From Micromonospora sp. MA102 (GTDB taxonomy: Bacteria; Actinomycetota; Actinomycetes; Mycobacteriales; Micromonosporaceae), in assembly GCF_025460765.1 (NCBI RefSeq), contig NZ_JAMWEG010000004.1:1-64000 (forward strand): DNA of 64,000 nucleotides. Reading direction: 5' to 3'. This document shows, piece after piece, positions 8,613-18,287 of the stretch. The notes beneath the pieces are model-generated. The model ran no database searches and was not told where the DNA came from. It saw only the letters and a program-made list of their open reading frames with translations. The first letter of the stretch is position 1, and each line of letters begins with the position of its first letter. A program made the position numbers and the translations under genes.

Positions 8613-8891
8613 TCAGCCCCAGACCTTCGAGTTGCTCATCTCGGTGGTCATGTAGTTCTCGCGCGCGATGCCCACCGCGCCACCGATGTCGTTCAGGACC
8701 TTGTTGATGTCCCGCACGGCGGCGTCCCACTGAGCCTGGTGCTGCTCGTAGGCCGCGCGGTCCTGGCCCTCCCACTCGAGCTTCGTCAGCATCGAGCGCA
8801 GCGTGTCCAGCTTCTCGTCGATGGTCCGCGAGATGGCCTGCATCTGCTGGTTGCTGCTCTCGAGGACAGCGTAGTCAACCTTGATGCTCAT
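8613..8891 (-). CDS. WXG100 family protein (EsxA-like)
   Basis: A 92-residue helical hairpin protein with the hallmark W-E-G at residues 40-42 between two amphipathic helices. Such proteins are exported as dimers by type VII systems. The ATG at 8891 follows GGAGG by 5 bases. It lies 28 bases after the second WXG100 gene, so the two are probably a co-transcribed heterodimer pair. The C terminus ends in NSKVWG and lacks a clear YxxxD/E signal, which the partner might provide. Confidence 0.92.
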   Translation of the reverse strand: MSIKVDYAVLESSNQQMQAISRTIDEKLDTLRSMLTKLEWEGQDRAAYEQHQAQWDAAVRDINKVLNDIGGAVGIARENYMTTEMSNSKVWG

Positions 8892-8919
8892 CGATTCCTC
8901 CTCTGCCTGTCTTCGCGGA

Positions 8920-9228
8920 TCACGGGTTGAGAGCAGAGTGGAACTTGTCCAGCATCTGCTGCTGCTCTTCGTCGTTGACCTGGTGCGTCGTGCCGGACTT
9001 GTCAAGCAGGTCGGCGATGTTGTCCATCGCCGTCAGCAGCTTGCTCGTGTCCTCGTTCCAGCGCTGCATCAGGTTCTGGAAACCCGTGGACGCCCCGCCC
9101 TTCCAGGCCATGGCCAGGTCGTCGACGACGTTCCACAGTTTCTTCAGCTCACCGTCGACGTCGCTGCGCGTGGACCGCACGTCACTCGCGGCGGTGTGCA
9201 GGCTCGCTGCACTGACCTCGAACGCCAT
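8920..9228 (-). CDS. WXG100 family protein (EsxB-like)
   Basis: A 102-residue protein with the WXG motif as W-K-G (residues 42-44) in a helix-turn-helix hairpin and a Gln/Glu-rich C-terminal helix. Known WXG100 partners pair antiparallel and are recognised by EccC through a C-terminal signal. The ATG at 9228 is preceded by GGAAGGG. It is upstream of, and close to, the EsxA-like gene on the minus strand, at the far end of the eccC gene series after a 203-base gap. Confidence 0.92.
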   Translation of the reverse strand: MAFEVSAASLHTAASDVRSTRSDVDGELKKLWNVVDDLAMAWKGGASTGFQNLMQRWNEDTSKLLTAMDNIADLLDKSGTTHQVNDEEQQQMLDKFHSALNP

Positions 9229-9431
9229 GCTTCACACCCTTCCGTCATCTCTGTGGCGGCGGATCCGCCGCGCCCTCCCCCGCGGCAAGGCGTACACACC
9301 CCACCGACGGACACTTCAATCGAACCGTAGCGGACGACGTCCAATCCGCGCAGCCCTGCTTCCCCATGGCGCACAACGCCGTCCGGAGAACAGACCGTAC
9401 GACGTGGACGGTTGCGGCCGCCAGCGGGCGG

Positions 9432-9692
9432 TCAGGACGGCCGTCGATACGACCGCACGTGCATCACCACGCCGAAGACCAGCACCACCGCCAGCAGCGC
9501 CACGAAAAGCCACAGCACCGGCCTGTCGACCGCCCGGTCGAGTACCACCGGGATCAGCGCCGCCACCCCGGTGAGCAACACCACTTCGCCGGCCCGCTTC
9601 GCCCACGCGGCGCGGGACAGCTGGGCGACCAGCGCCAGCCCGAGGAAGACCGGCACGGTCACCAGGAAGTACACGAAGAGCACCAAGGTCAC
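9432..9692 (-). CDS. Small ESX-linked membrane protein
   Basis: An 86-residue protein that is almost entirely hydrophobic: three predicted membrane helices (about 2-24, 34-52, 58-76) and a basic C terminus (HVRSYRRPS). The GTG at 9692 follows a GGAAGGGGG sequence. No known family was recognised. It lies 20 bases after the 241-residue ESX-linked gene and is probably co-transcribed with it. A structural role in the secretion membrane complex is a guess from position only. Confidence 0.7.
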   Translation of the reverse strand: MTLVLFVYFLVTVPVFLGLALVAQLSRAAWAKRAGEVVLLTGVAALIPVVLDRAVDRPVLWLFVALLAVVLVFGVVMHVRSYRRPS

Positions 9693-9712
9693 CTCGGCAC
9701 CCCCTTCCGCCG

Positions 9713-10438
9713 TCACTGGTAGAACTTGGAGTCCTGCACCCAGTCGATCTTGATGTCCTTGATGTCCGGGTCCTGGCCCGTGGCCGCCCAGCCGGGACGG
9801 GAATCCGACACGAAGGCGAACCGGTCGTTGCCCTGGAAACCGCCGACGACCGCGGAGAACAGCGCGCTGATGTCGCCGAAGACCAGCGCCAGGATCGCCG
9901 CGCTCGCGGCCATCCCGGCCACGCCGATCGCCTCGGCGATGGGCGCCGTCGGTGGGAACGCCTGGAGGGCGACCGAGGCGATCACCGCGATCAGGATCGG
10001 GATGAGCGCGTCGACCAGCGCGTTCACCGCGTCGTTGAAGGCGTCCCGGGCAGCGGTGAGGGTGTCCCGGTTGGCGTTGAACGCCTCCGCCAGCGAGTTG
10101 ATCTCGGCCCCGAGCTTGCGGAGGAAGAGATCGAACGCGTCCCGGTCGTCGAAGTCCCACTCGGCGTCCGACGGCGGGACCTGCTCCAGCGCCGCCCCGA
10201 ACTGGTCACCGCCGAGCAGCCGCGCCGCGTCGCCCCACTCCTTGATGGACTTGTTGACCTCGTCGTTGTCGAACGTCTCCAGGTAGGCGATCGCGGCACC
10301 CAGCGCCCCGGCGAAGACCAGCCACATCCAGTTGGCCCGGGCGGCCGGCAGCAGGCCGCGCACCGGCGCCGTCGCGGCCGCGACCGTGTGCGTGCCGGTC
10401 ACCGTGCCGGCCGCGTTGGCGATCAGGATCTCCGACAT
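9713..10438 (-). CDS. ESX-linked membrane protein with WXG-like helical region
   Basis: A 241-residue protein with one membrane helix (about 36-53), a charged helical middle (about 58-140) containing EWGD and a long amphipathic helix, and a hydrophobic pair (about 144-161 and 166-188). The C terminus is soluble and ends DSKFYQ. It starts at an ATG with GGGGGAG 6 bases upstream. Its place in the eccC series suggests a substrate, toxin-like effector or membrane accessory; none of these can be chosen from sequence. No enzyme motif seen. Confidence 0.75.
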   Translation of the reverse strand: MSEILIANAAGTVTGTHTVAAATAPVRGLLPAARANWMWLVFAGALGAAIAYLETFDNDEVNKSIKEWGDAARLLGGDQFGAALEQVPPSDAEWDFDDRDAFDLFLRKLGAEINSLAEAFNANRDTLTAARDAFNDAVNALVDALIPILIAVIASVALQAFPPTAPIAEAIGVAGMAASAAILALVFGDISALFSAVVGGFQGNDRFAFVSDSRPGWAATGQDPDIKDIKIDWVQDSKFYQ

Positions 10439-10469
10439 CAGCAGCTCCCCCCGTCGCGCGCCCGGCCGG

Positions 10470-10763
10470 TCACTTGACCACCCAGGGCTGGTCGGACTTC
10501 TCCCAGTTCTTGGCGGTCTGCTCCAACTGCTCGGCCGCCTTGTGCAGGTGCTCGATGCCGGTCCTGACGTTCTTGAGGTGACCGTCCACCGAGGCGTTGT
10601 GCGCCTGCACGGTGCCGCCCCCGAAGAGGGTCAGCGCGCCGTCCGGCAGCTTCACGCTCTCCAGCAGCGTCTGCACGTTGCGCAGGTACTGGATCGGGCC
10701 GTCCGGAGCGTCGAGCTTCTTGCTCGCCTTGCGGATCGCGTCGACGTCGACCTTGTTCGCCAC
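10470..10763 (-). CDS. Small helical ESX-linked protein
   Basis: A 97-residue, mostly alpha-helical soluble protein of WXG100-like size, but its single Trp pair sits near the C terminus (NWEKSDQPW) instead of in a central WXG turn. A GGG stretch in the middle may form the hairpin turn. The GTG at 10763 follows GGGAGGAG. It lies between the YbaB-like gene and the 241-residue gene with short gaps, so one operon is likely. It is probably a WXG100-related partner or chaperone. Confidence 0.72.
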   Translation of the reverse strand: MANKVDVDAIRKASKKLDAPDGPIQYLRNVQTLLESVKLPDGALTLFGGGTVQAHNASVDGHLKNVRTGIEHLHKAAEQLEQTAKNWEKSDQPWVVK

Positions 10764-10779
10764 CGCGTCTCCTCCCTGG

Positions 10780-11199
10780 TCAGCGGCGCAGGCCGCGGGT
10801 CGGGTCGGTCAGGTCCACGCCGAACTCCCGGAACCAGTCCTCCGGGGTGAGGTTGCCCGCCTGCGCCCGGCGGACCAGCTCCGAGCCGCCGAGCACCTCG
10901 GTCATCAGCTCCTGCTGCCGCTCGGCGACGGCCGCGTACGCCGCGTCGATCGCGGCCTGGAGCGACTCGGCCAGGGTGAAGCTGTCCAGCCGCATCGCCC
11001 GGGCGTTGACGTCGATGCCACCGACCTTCATGTCACCGTCGACCGTCACGCGGACCAGGCCGTCCGGGCTCTCCCCGGTCACCCGCAGCTCGGCGCGCTG
11101 CTGCTGGAACTCCGCCAGCCGGCGCTGCTGCTCCTGCGCCTGGCGCAGCAGGTTCTCCACCGCGCCACCGGCGCCGCCGTAACCCCACGGGCTGCTCAC
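10780..11199 (-). CDS. YbaB/EbfC family DNA-binding-like protein
   Basis: A 139-residue protein with the YbaB/EbfC pattern: an N-terminal coiled helix rich in Gln/Arg, a central beta sheet with VRVTVDGDMKVGGIDV, and a C-terminal helix. YbaB proteins bind DNA as dimers, but members found in ESX loci have been linked to secretion instead. The C-terminal extension (LTPEDWFREFGVDLTD) is not part of basic YbaB. It lies 68 bases after eccC on the same strand and is likely co-transcribed. Confidence 0.8.
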   Translation of the reverse strand: MSSPWGYGGAGGAVENLLRQAQEQQRRLAEFQQQRAELRVTGESPDGLVRVTVDGDMKVGGIDVNARAMRLDSFTLAESLQAAIDAAYAAVAERQQELMTEVLGGSELVRRAQAGNLTPEDWFREFGVDLTDPTRGLRR

Positions 11200-11267
11200 G
11201 ACTGTTCTCTCCTCAGCTCGACGGTCCGGCCGACGCTACCGGACCCGCTCCTCCGACGTCCGCCCCG

Positions 11268-14200
11268 TCAGGCGGGCTCCGTCCAGGCGGTCTGGATGAG
11301 CTGCTGGCCGTCCCGGCGGCGGACCAGGGTGCCCCGGCCCGGCGGTTGCGGACTCGGCCGCAGGTTGCCGAACACGGCACCCTCCTCGCGGCTGCCGGAC
11401 ATCAGCAGGCCCGGCGAGTCCAGCTCGCGCAGGCGCTGCAGCACCGGCTCGTAGAGGGCGCGGGCCACACCACCCACCCGGCGGGTGATGATCAGGTGCA
11501 GGCCGATGTCCCGCGCCTGCGGCAGCAGCTCGTGCAGGGCGCTGAGCGGGTTGTTGCCGCCGGAGGCGACCAGGTCGTAGTCGTCCACCAGGATGTAGAG
11601 CTCCGGCCCCTTCCACCAGCTCCGGTCGCGCAGCTGCGCGGTGGTCACGTCCGGCCCCGGCAGGCGGTTCTGCAGGGCGCTGCGGATCGAACCGAGGCCC
11701 TGGCTGAACACCTGGTTGGACGGTGCGTAGTCGAGCAGGTGGTCGCCCTCCACCGCACCCAGCAGGCCACGCCGGTAGTCGGCGATGACCAGGCGGGCCT
11801 GCGCCGGGGTGTACCGCTCGGCGACGCCCCGGGCGATCAGCCGCAGCAGGTTGGTCTTGCCGCACTCGGCGTCGCCGAACACGGTCAGGTGCGGCTCGGT
11901 CGTCAGGTCCAGGTAGACCGGGGCGAGCGCCGACTCGTTGACGCCGATCGGGATGCCCGGCGCCGACCGGTCGACCACCTTCGCCAGTTCGGCGACGGCC
12001 AGCTTGCGCGGCAGCAGCCGCACCTTCGGCGCCGGGCGGCCCGGCCAGTTGGCCGCGACGTGCCCGGCCAGGGCCACCGACGCCTCGGTCAGGTCCTCGA
12101 TGTCGCGCTTACCGTCGATTCGCGAGACGCCGGTGAGGAAGTGCAGCTTGTCGCGGGTCAGGCCGCGACCGGGCGTGCCGCCCGGCACGTTCTGCGCGGC
12201 CCGCCGGTCGATCTCCGACTCCGCCGGGTCGCCGAGCCGCAGCTCCAGCTTGGTGCCGAGCAGGTCCCGCATGTTGATCCGGATCTCCGCCCACCGCACG
12301 GCGGTGATCACCACGTGTACGCCGAAACCGAGCCCGCGGTTGGCCAGGTTGGTGATGGTCTGCTCCAGCTCCTCGTACTCCTGGCGCAGCGTGTTCCAGC
12401 CGTCCACCACGAGGAAGACGTCGCCGAACGGGTCGTCGGCGAACTCCCCGGCAGCCCGGCGCCGGCGGTAACTGGCCACCGAGTCGATGCCGTGCTGGGT
12501 GAACCGGTTCTCCCGCTCGTCGATGACGGCGACCACCTCGGCCACGGTCCGGCGGACCGCCTCGACGTCGCGCCGCCCGGCCACCCCCGAGGTGTGCGGC
12601 AGCCCGTCCAGGCTGCGCAGCGCGCCACCGCCGAAGTCGAGGCAGAAGAACTGCACCTCGCGCGGGGTGTGGGTGAGCGCCAGCGAGGCCAGCATCGTGC
12701 GCAGCATGGTGCTCTTGCCGCTCAGCGAGGCGCCGACGATCACCACGTTGCCCCCGGCGCCGGCCAGGTCCACCATCATCGGGTCGCGGCGCTGCTCGTA
12801 CGGGCGGTCGACGATGCCGACCGGCACGGTGAGCCGGCCCCGCCCCGGCCAGTTCGCGGTGGTCAGCCCGAACGTCGGGTGCACGGCCAGCGGGGGTAGC
12901 AGCTCCGCCAGGGCCGGCGGCTCGGCCAGCGGCGGCAGCCAGACCTGGTGCGCCGGGCGGCCCCGCCCCTGGAGCTGGTCGATCAGCACGTCGAGCATGG
13001 CCACGGCCTTGCCGTCGCCGGTCTGCTCCGGCTCGGGCGCGGTCTCGGCCGGGCTCGGCAGGGCCGGCGCCGGCACGTAGTCGATGCCGTACGGGACGAT
13101 CCGGCGCTGCACCTGCGCGCGGGTGGACCGCTGCACCTGCCCCGGCGCCCGGTACGGGCCGGACACGTAGGCGGCCCGGAACCGGAGCATCGTGGTGGTG
13201 TCGGTCTTCAGGTAGCCGTGGCCCGGCGCGTTGGGCAGCTCGTACGCGTCCGGCACGCCCAGCACGATCCGGCTCTCCACCGCCGAGAAGGTCCGCAGAC
13301 CGATCCGGTACGACAGGTGGGTGTCCAGGCCGCGCAGCTTGCCCTCCTCCAGCCGCTGGGAGGCCAGCAGCAGGTGGACGCCGAGCGACCGGCCGAGCCG
13401 GCCGATCATCACGAAGAGGTCGATGAAGTCCGGCTTCGCGGCGAGCAGCTCGGAGAACTCGTCACAGATGATGAGCAGGCTGGGCATCGGGTCCAGCGGC
13501 TCGCCCGCGGCCCGCGCCTTCTCGTAGTCGTAGCGCGAGACGTAGTTGCCGGCGGCGCGCAGCACCTCCTGGCGGCGGTTCATCTCGCCGGCCAGCGCGT
13601 CCCGCATCCGGTCGACCAGCGGCAGCTCGTCGGACAGGTTGGTGATGACCGCGCTGGTGTGCGGCAGCGCGTCCAGCGAGGCGAAGGTGGCGCCGCCCTT
13701 GAAGTCGACAAGGACGAAGTTGAGCTCCTCGGACGAGTGGGTCACGGCCAGCGCCGCGACGACCGTACGCAGGAGTTCGCTCTTGCCGGAACCGGTCGCG
13801 CCGATCACCAGGCCGTGCGGGCCCATGCCCTCGTGCGCGGACTCCTTGAAGTCCAGCTCGACCACGTTGCCGTCCGGCCCCACGCCGAGCGGGATGCGCA
13901 GCCGGTCCCGGTGGCTGCGCGGCCGCCAGGTCTGCTGGGTGTCCACGGTGGCCGCGTCGCCCACGCCGAGCAGGTCCGGCAGCTCCATGCTGCGGGCCAG
14001 CGGCTCCTCGGTGCTGGCGCCCTGCTGCTGGCTGAGCCGGTAGGGGGCGATCTGCCGGGCCAGCCCCTCGGCGGCCGCCATGGTGAGCCGGTCCGGCCGG
14101 CCCAGCCGGGAGGTGGCCGTGCCGCGGACCAGGTCCAGCCCGCTGCCGTTGCCGGTGTCCAGGCAGAGCAGCCAGCGGCCGGCGTCGCGCGGCACCGTGC

Positions 14201-15233
14201 CGGAGAGGTCGATCACGGTGGCGCCGAGCAAGCCAGGCCCCATCAGCGCGCAGGTCGACGAGACCTCGCCGCCGTCGAGCACCACCACGAGGTGCGGCGC
14301 CGTGGTGAGCGGCTTCGCCTCCGGGGCGAACCGGGGCCGGCCGCCCAGCTCGTTGGCGAGCGCCGCCTCCGCCTCGGCCAGGCTGGCGAAGACCATCCGC
14401 CGCGCGCCGGCCGCGTCCGTACGCCCCGGGTGCTGGGCGTGCGGCAGCCACTTCACCCAGTCCCACGCCGGCTGCCGGTCCGGCGCGGCCACCACGGCCA
14501 CCAGGAGGTCGTCCGGCGCGTGGAAGGTGACCAGCTGGCCCAGCGCGGCCCGGGTTAGGTCCAGCACCGCCTCCCGGTCGCCGCGCAGCGCGATCCGGCT
14601 GAACGCGCGCAGCGACAGCGCGGTGGGCAGGTCCGGCACGCTGGAGTGGGCCCGGACGAACCGGCGCAGCGCGATCGCGCTCATCGGCTCCAGGTCCTCC
14701 ACCGGCTTGGTCTCCGGTGGCACGATCTCCACGGCCAGCCGCTGCGGGCCGAGCGCGATCCGCACCTCGCCGAAGTCGTCCTCGGTGATCCGCCGTTCCC
14801 ACAGCCGGCGCGAGGCGGCGACCGACCAGAGCGCGTCCGGCTCCGGGTGCCGCCAGGTCATCGCGGCGCGCTGCTGCTCGGCGGCGCGCCGGGTGCGCTT
14901 GCGCATCTGGGCCAGGTAGCGCATGTAGTCGCGCCGCTGGGCGTTCAGCTCGGCCTTGTCGTTGCCACCGTTGCCGAGGCTGCCGACCGCCATGCCCAGC
15001 ATCGACACGCCGAACAGGCCGCCGGCCACATACGTCATCATGCCGCCGCCGCGACCGGCGTAGAGGAAGGCCATCGCGCCGACGCCGCAGAGCATCGGCA
15101 GGATCATCAGCACCTGACCCATGCCCTTGGCCTGCGGCTCCGGCAGCTCGGGCGGGGACTCCAGCAGCACCTCCCCGCGCGGCAGCGCGGGCCCCGGTTG
15201 ACGCGGAAGCCGGCGGAACACCACGGTGCTCAC
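11268..15233 (-). CDS. eccC: Type VII secretion FtsK/SpoIIIE ATPase EccC
   Basis: A 1,321-residue single-chain EccC, the motor that recognises substrates. Two membrane helices (about 40-60 and 64-84) precede three ATPase domains with Walker A motifs GATGSGKS (478-485), GASLSGKST (834-842) and GDAECGKTN (1120-1128), each followed by a Walker B strand (for example FVLVDFKGG). In known EccC only the first domain is strongly active and the last binds substrate tails. The GTG at 15233 is chosen because AGGAG lies 6 bases upstream and the EccC N-terminal pattern begins there. The codon overlaps the stop of an upstream tnpB (GTGA). The open frame continues another 130 codons upstream, inside tnpB, without EccC similarity. 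Confidence 0.95.
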   Translation of the reverse strand: MSTVVFRRLPRQPGPALPRGEVLLESPPELPEPQAKGMGQVLMILPMLCGVGAMAFLYAGRGGGMMTYVAGGLFGVSMLGMAVGSLGNGGNDKAELNAQRRDYMRYLAQMRKRTRRAAEQQRAAMTWRHPEPDALWSVAASRRLWERRITEDDFGEVRIALGPQRLAVEIVPPETKPVEDLEPMSAIALRRFVRAHSSVPDLPTALSLRAFSRIALRGDREAVLDLTRAALGQLVTFHAPDDLLVAVVAAPDRQPAWDWVKWLPHAQHPGRTDAAGARRMVFASLAEAEAALANELGGRPRFAPEAKPLTTAPHLVVVLDGGEVSSTCALMGPGLLGATVIDLSGTVPRDAGRWLLCLDTGNGSGLDLVRGTATSRLGRPDRLTMAAAEGLARQIAPYRLSQQQGASTEEPLARSMELPDLLGVGDAATVDTQQTWRPRSHRDRLRIPLGVGPDGNVVELDFKESAHEGMGPHGLVIGATGSGKSELLRTVVAALAVTHSSEELNFVLVDFKGGATFASLDALPHTSAVITNLSDELPLVDRMRDALAGEMNRRQEVLRAAGNYVSRYDYEKARAAGEPLDPMPSLLIICDEFSELLAAKPDFIDLFVMIGRLGRSLGVHLLLASQRLEEGKLRGLDTHLSYRIGLRTFSAVESRIVLGVPDAYELPNAPGHGYLKTDTTTMLRFRAAYVSGPYRAPGQVQRSTRAQVQRRIVPYGIDYVPAPALPSPAETAPEPEQTGDGKAVAMLDVLIDQLQGRGRPAHQVWLPPLAEPPALAELLPPLAVHPTFGLTTANWPGRGRLTVPVGIVDRPYEQRRDPMMVDLAGAGGNVVIVGASLSGKSTMLRTMLASLALTHTPREVQFFCLDFGGGALRSLDGLPHTSGVAGRRDVEAVRRTVAEVVAVIDERENRFTQHGIDSVASYRRRRAAGEFADDPFGDVFLVVDGWNTLRQEYEELEQTITNLANRGLGFGVHVVITAVRWAEIRINMRDLLGTKLELRLGDPAESEIDRRAAQNVPGGTPGRGLTRDKLHFLTGVSRIDGKRDIEDLTEASVALAGHVAANWPGRPAPKVRLLPRKLAVAELAKVVDRSAPGIPIGVNESALAPVYLDLTTEPHLTVFGDAECGKTNLLRLIARGVAERYTPAQARLVIADYRRGLLGAVEGDHLLDYAPSNQVFSQGLGSIRSALQNRLPGPDVTTAQLRDRSWWKGPELYILVDDYDLVASGGNNPLSALHELLPQARDIGLHLIITRRVGGVARALYEPVLQRLRELDSPGLLMSGSREEGAVFGNLRPSPQPPGRGTLVRRRDGQQLIQTAWTEPA

Positions 15234-16666
15234 AGCTGTCTCCTGCTTCCTACCGTGCTCATCGCTGAGCGGTTCGGATAATTCGCTCTCCGCTCGGCCA
15301 TGACCGAGCTGGAGTCCTGGACCGGCAGTCTGGCCCGATGGCGATCGGTCCGCTCCTGCAGGATGTGCCTCACCCTGTGATGTGGGGTGTGCAGGGCGAT
15401 GTCGGGATCGCCGGCTCGCTGCAGGATGTTGATCGCGGCGTTCACGTCGGCCTGCCACACCACCCCGCACGAGGTGCAGTAAAGCCTTTCCCCGCTGCGG
15501 CGGCCGAGCCGGCCGCAGCGGTGACAGACCTGTGAGGTGTAGGCGGCGTTGACGAGAACGAGCGCAGAACCTCTGCGCTCCGACACGTTTCGCAGTGCCT
15601 CCGCGGTGCCCCCTCTTGTCCACGCCGCGAGACGCCGGTTGACGTTCTTGCCGAGCCTCTTGCGCCCGGCGAACGGTTTGGTGAGGTCTTCGGCGATCAC
15701 GGTGGCGGCCTTGTCGACCACCCGGTGGACAGCGGTGAAGATCTCCGTGCGCACCCGGGCCCGGTGCTGCGCCGCCTGCCGGTCCCGCTTCGCGGTGCCG
15801 AGGTTGTTATCTCTGATCCGGCGCGCTTTGGCGCGGTCACCACGCAGCGCGGCGGTGTTCGCTATCGAGCGCAGCTTCGCCCGCCGTCGGTTGCGTTCCT
15901 TCAACCGGTCCGATTCGCAGGTCAGCAGATTTCCGAGCCCGGTGCCATGGCGATAACCGTCGGAGTCGGTCAGCACTTCGGTATAGCCCTTGTCCACGCC
16001 GGTGACCCGGTCGCCGCCCGGTCGCTGTGACGAGCGCATCAGCGATGCGTCGAGTTGGTAGTGCACCTCCACCCGACCGCCGCGCAGGATCAGCCGAAGC
16101 GTCCCAGTCGGGGGGACAGTCGTGGACAGCGGAATCTTGACCATGTGGCGGCGTTGCAGGCCCGGGACCGCCAGCCATAACCGGCCTTGCTCGTCAACGA
16201 AGGTGTTGTACTTGTCGGCTCGCACCACGATCTGATCGTGGGTGCGATTGCGACCACGCCTCCAGTGCGTGCGCATCTGACGGGACAGGAAGGGGTCGGG
16301 AGTCCAACGGTTGGTCGCCAGTGCGGTGAACATCCGCTTGCGCTCGGCCGGGTCATTGGTGCGCCGGATGATGGCCCGCCGGACCTCGGCCTTCGCCGAC
16401 GCAAGGTTGGCTGAGATGTCGGACACGGCGTCGCGGACAGTCTCCTTCCACGCATTCGCCAGCACACCAAACGATGCGTACGTGCCGTCAGCCAACCACT
16501 GATCCCGCACCTGCCGGTCCGTGAGCCCAGCGCCCACGCCTGCGATCGAGCCGTAACGCTGCCACACCTCGCTACGAACCCGACCCAGCCGGCGCGCCTG
16601 CTGCACCAGCTCTGCGTACTTACCCGCATTCAAGGCATCCGAATAAGCGATGCGGGTGACCCTCAC
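15230..16666 (-). CDS. tnpB: TnpB RNA-guided nuclease of an IS200/IS605-type element
   Basis: A 478-residue TnpB with an intact RuvC-like active site: Asp225 (GVDKG), Glu326 (IAEDLT) and Asp407 (QADVNAA), plus a Cys4 zinc finger (Cys381, Cys384, Cys397, Cys400). TnpB uses an RNA from the element's end to cut DNA at a matching site; it is the ancestor of Cas12. No tnpA transposase is present here, so mobility would need help in trans. The C-terminal tail (about 420-478) is long and its stop overlaps the eccC start. GTG at 16666 is the start that restores the usual N-terminal VRVTRIAY pattern of actinobacterial TnpBs. Confidence 0.92.
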   Translation of the reverse strand: MRVTRIAYSDALNAGKYAELVQQARRLGRVRSEVWQRYGSIAGVGAGLTDRQVRDQWLADGTYASFGVLANAWKETVRDAVSDISANLASAKAEVRRAIIRRTNDPAERKRMFTALATNRWTPDPFLSRQMRTHWRRGRNRTHDQIVVRADKYNTFVDEQGRLWLAVPGLQRRHMVKIPLSTTVPPTGTLRLILRGGRVEVHYQLDASLMRSSQRPGGDRVTGVDKGYTEVLTDSDGYRHGTGLGNLLTCESDRLKERNRRRAKLRSIANTAALRGDRAKARRIRDNNLGTAKRDRQAAQHRARVRTEIFTAVHRVVDKAATVIAEDLTKPFAGRKRLGKNVNRRLAAWTRGGTAEALRNVSERRGSALVLVNAAYTSQVCHRCGRLGRRSGERLYCTSCGVVWQADVNAAINILQRAGDPDIALHTPHHRVRHILQERTDRHRARLPVQDSSSVMAERRANYPNRSAMSTVGSRRQL

Positions 16667-16810
16667 CGGTCGCCCTCCACGCTCGTCGGCGCGACCTGCG
16701 AGGTCAGACGCCCTTCCGGAGACAACTGGTCACTCCCCTCGATCGGCCCTGCCGCATTCGCGACCGACCGGAGCTATCGGGTGGGCATCCTATGCGACCG
16801 CCATCGTAGG
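15267..16810 (-). mobile_element. Candidate tnpB-only IS605/IS1341-type element
   Basis: Tentative limits of the element that carries tnpB. On the minus strand TTAC (16813-16810) is followed at once by a hairpin CCTACG...CATAGG (16810-16789), matching the left-end layout of IS608-type elements. At the other end a GAGCGG...CCGCTC hairpin (15295-15267) lies 34 bases before the eccC start. Removing this interval would leave a roughly 110-base divergent eccC/eccD promoter region. The C terminus of tnpB would then lie partly in host DNA. End positions are inferred from hairpins only. Confidence 0.5.
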
Positions 16811-16889
16811 TAATCTCCCGAAGGCGCCGTGGACCCGTTGGGACCGACGCCGCCAGCCAAGGCACGTAGGCGAGCACGAGGAGGCCACT

Positions 16890-18287
16890 GTGGCGACGAA
16901 AACGGCGACCGGCGGACTGAGCCGGATCACCATCGTGGCGCCGCGGACCAGGATGGATCTGGCGTTGCCGTCCGACGTGCCGCTGGCCGACCTGCTGCCG
17001 ACGCTGCTGCGTTACGCCGGCGAGGATCTCGCCGACGAGGGCGTGCGGCACGGCGGCTGGAGCCTGTCCCGGCTCGGCGGTCAGCCGCTCGACGGCGGCC
17101 GCACGGCCGCGCAGCTCGGAGTCCGCGACGGCGAGGTGCTCTACTTCAACCCGCGCGCCGCCGCCGCGCCCGAGATCGTCTTCGACGACGTGGTGGACGC
17201 GGTCGCCTCGGCGACCAACCAGCGGGCCGGCGCCTGGCAGGTCGGCACCACCCGGGCGTTCTCGGTGCTCCTCGCCGGCGCGGCGCTGGCGGCCGGCGCG
17301 GCGTTCACGCTGTTCGCGGGGCCGCCCCAGCTGCCCGGCGCGCTCGCCGCGCTGGTGGTCGCGGTCGCGCTGCTGATCAGCGCCGCGGTGCTGTCCCGGG
17401 CGGCCGGCGACAGCCGGACCGGCGCCGTGCTGGCCATGGGCGGCCTCGGCTACGCCGCGATCGGCGGCCTGCTTGTCCTCGCGGGCGACCGGCGGCTCTC
17501 CGAGCTGGCCAGCCCGCACGTGCTGCTCGCCGCGACCGCGGTCGTGCTGTTCGGCGCGGTCGCCGCGCTGGCCGTCGGGGACCGGCTGCCGCTCTTCCTC
17601 GGCGCGGTCGGGGTGGGCGTGGCGGTCGGCTTCGGCGCGGCGCTCTGCCTGGCCTTCGACATCGGGGCGGCGGCCGCCGCCGCGGTGGTGGCGACGGTGG
17701 CGTTCGGCGCCCTGCCGGCGCTGCCCATGATCTCCTACCGGCTGGCCCGGTTGCCGGTGCCGTCGATCCCGACGGGTCCGGACGACCTGAAGAGCGACAC
17801 CGAGTCGGTGGACGGCCCGCAGGTGCTGCGCAACAGCGAGCGCGCCGACGCGTTCCTCACCGGCCTGCTGTGGACGGTCTCGGTGCTGGTGCTCGGCGGC
17901 GAGGTGGTGCTCGCCGACAACGGTCGGCTCCCGGCCGTGCTGCTCTGCCTGGTGCTGGCCCTGCTGGCGCTGCTGCGGGCCCGCCCGTTCCTGGGCCGCG
18001 GCCAGCGCACCCCGGTGCTCCTCGCCGGCACCCTCGGTCTGGGGTTGGCCGCCGCGGCCACCTTCGGCGCGAACCCGCTGCCGGTCCGGCTCGGGCTGAT
18101 CCTGGGCGGCCTGCTGGTGGTCGCCGTGATCAGCCTGATCTACGGGCTCACCGTGGCGGGCAAGCGGATCTCGCCGGTCTGGGGTCGCACCCTCGACATC
18201 GTCGAGATCCTGCTGATCGTCGCCCTGGTGCCGCTGGCCGTGTGGGTGTGCGGCCTCTACGGCTGGATCGTCAACCTTCGGCCGTGA
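16890..18287 (+). CDS. eccD: Type VII secretion membrane channel protein EccD
   Basis: A 465-residue protein with an N-terminal ubiquitin-like domain (about 8-90, ending in GEVLYFNP) and about eleven membrane helices from residue 125 to the C terminus. EccD dimers form the large membrane vestibule of ESX complexes. The GTG at 16890 follows GAGGAGG. The gene diverges from eccC; the TnpB element now lies between them. Its last 17 bases overlap the end of the convergent eccE, so the two mRNAs are complementary at their 3' ends. Confidence 0.92.
   Translation: MATKTATGGLSRITIVAPRTRMDLALPSDVPLADLLPTLLRYAGEDLADEGVRHGGWSLSRLGGQPLDGGRTAAQLGVRDGEVLYFNPRAAAAPEIVFDDVVDAVASATNQRAGAWQVGTTRAFSVLLAGAALAAGAAFTLFAGPPQLPGALAALVVAVALLISAAVLSRAAGDSRTGAVLAMGGLGYAAIGGLLVLAGDRRLSELASPHVLLAATAVVLFGAVAALAVGDRLPLFLGAVGVGVAVGFGAALCLAFDIGAAAAAAVVATVAFGALPALPMISYRLARLPVPSIPTGPDDLKSDTESVDGPQVLRNSERADAFLTGLLWTVSVLVLGGEVVLADNGRLPAVLLCLVLALLALLRARPFLGRGQRTPVLLAGTLGLGLAAAATFGANPLPVRLGLILGGLLVVAVISLIYGLTVAGKRISPVWGRTLDIVEILLIVALVPLAVWVCGLYGWIVNLRP

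Noticed and set aside
15234..15623. N-terminal extension of EccC
   Set aside because: The open frame continues 130 codons upstream, but inside tnpB in another frame, with no EccC similarity; AGGAG points to the GTG at 15233.
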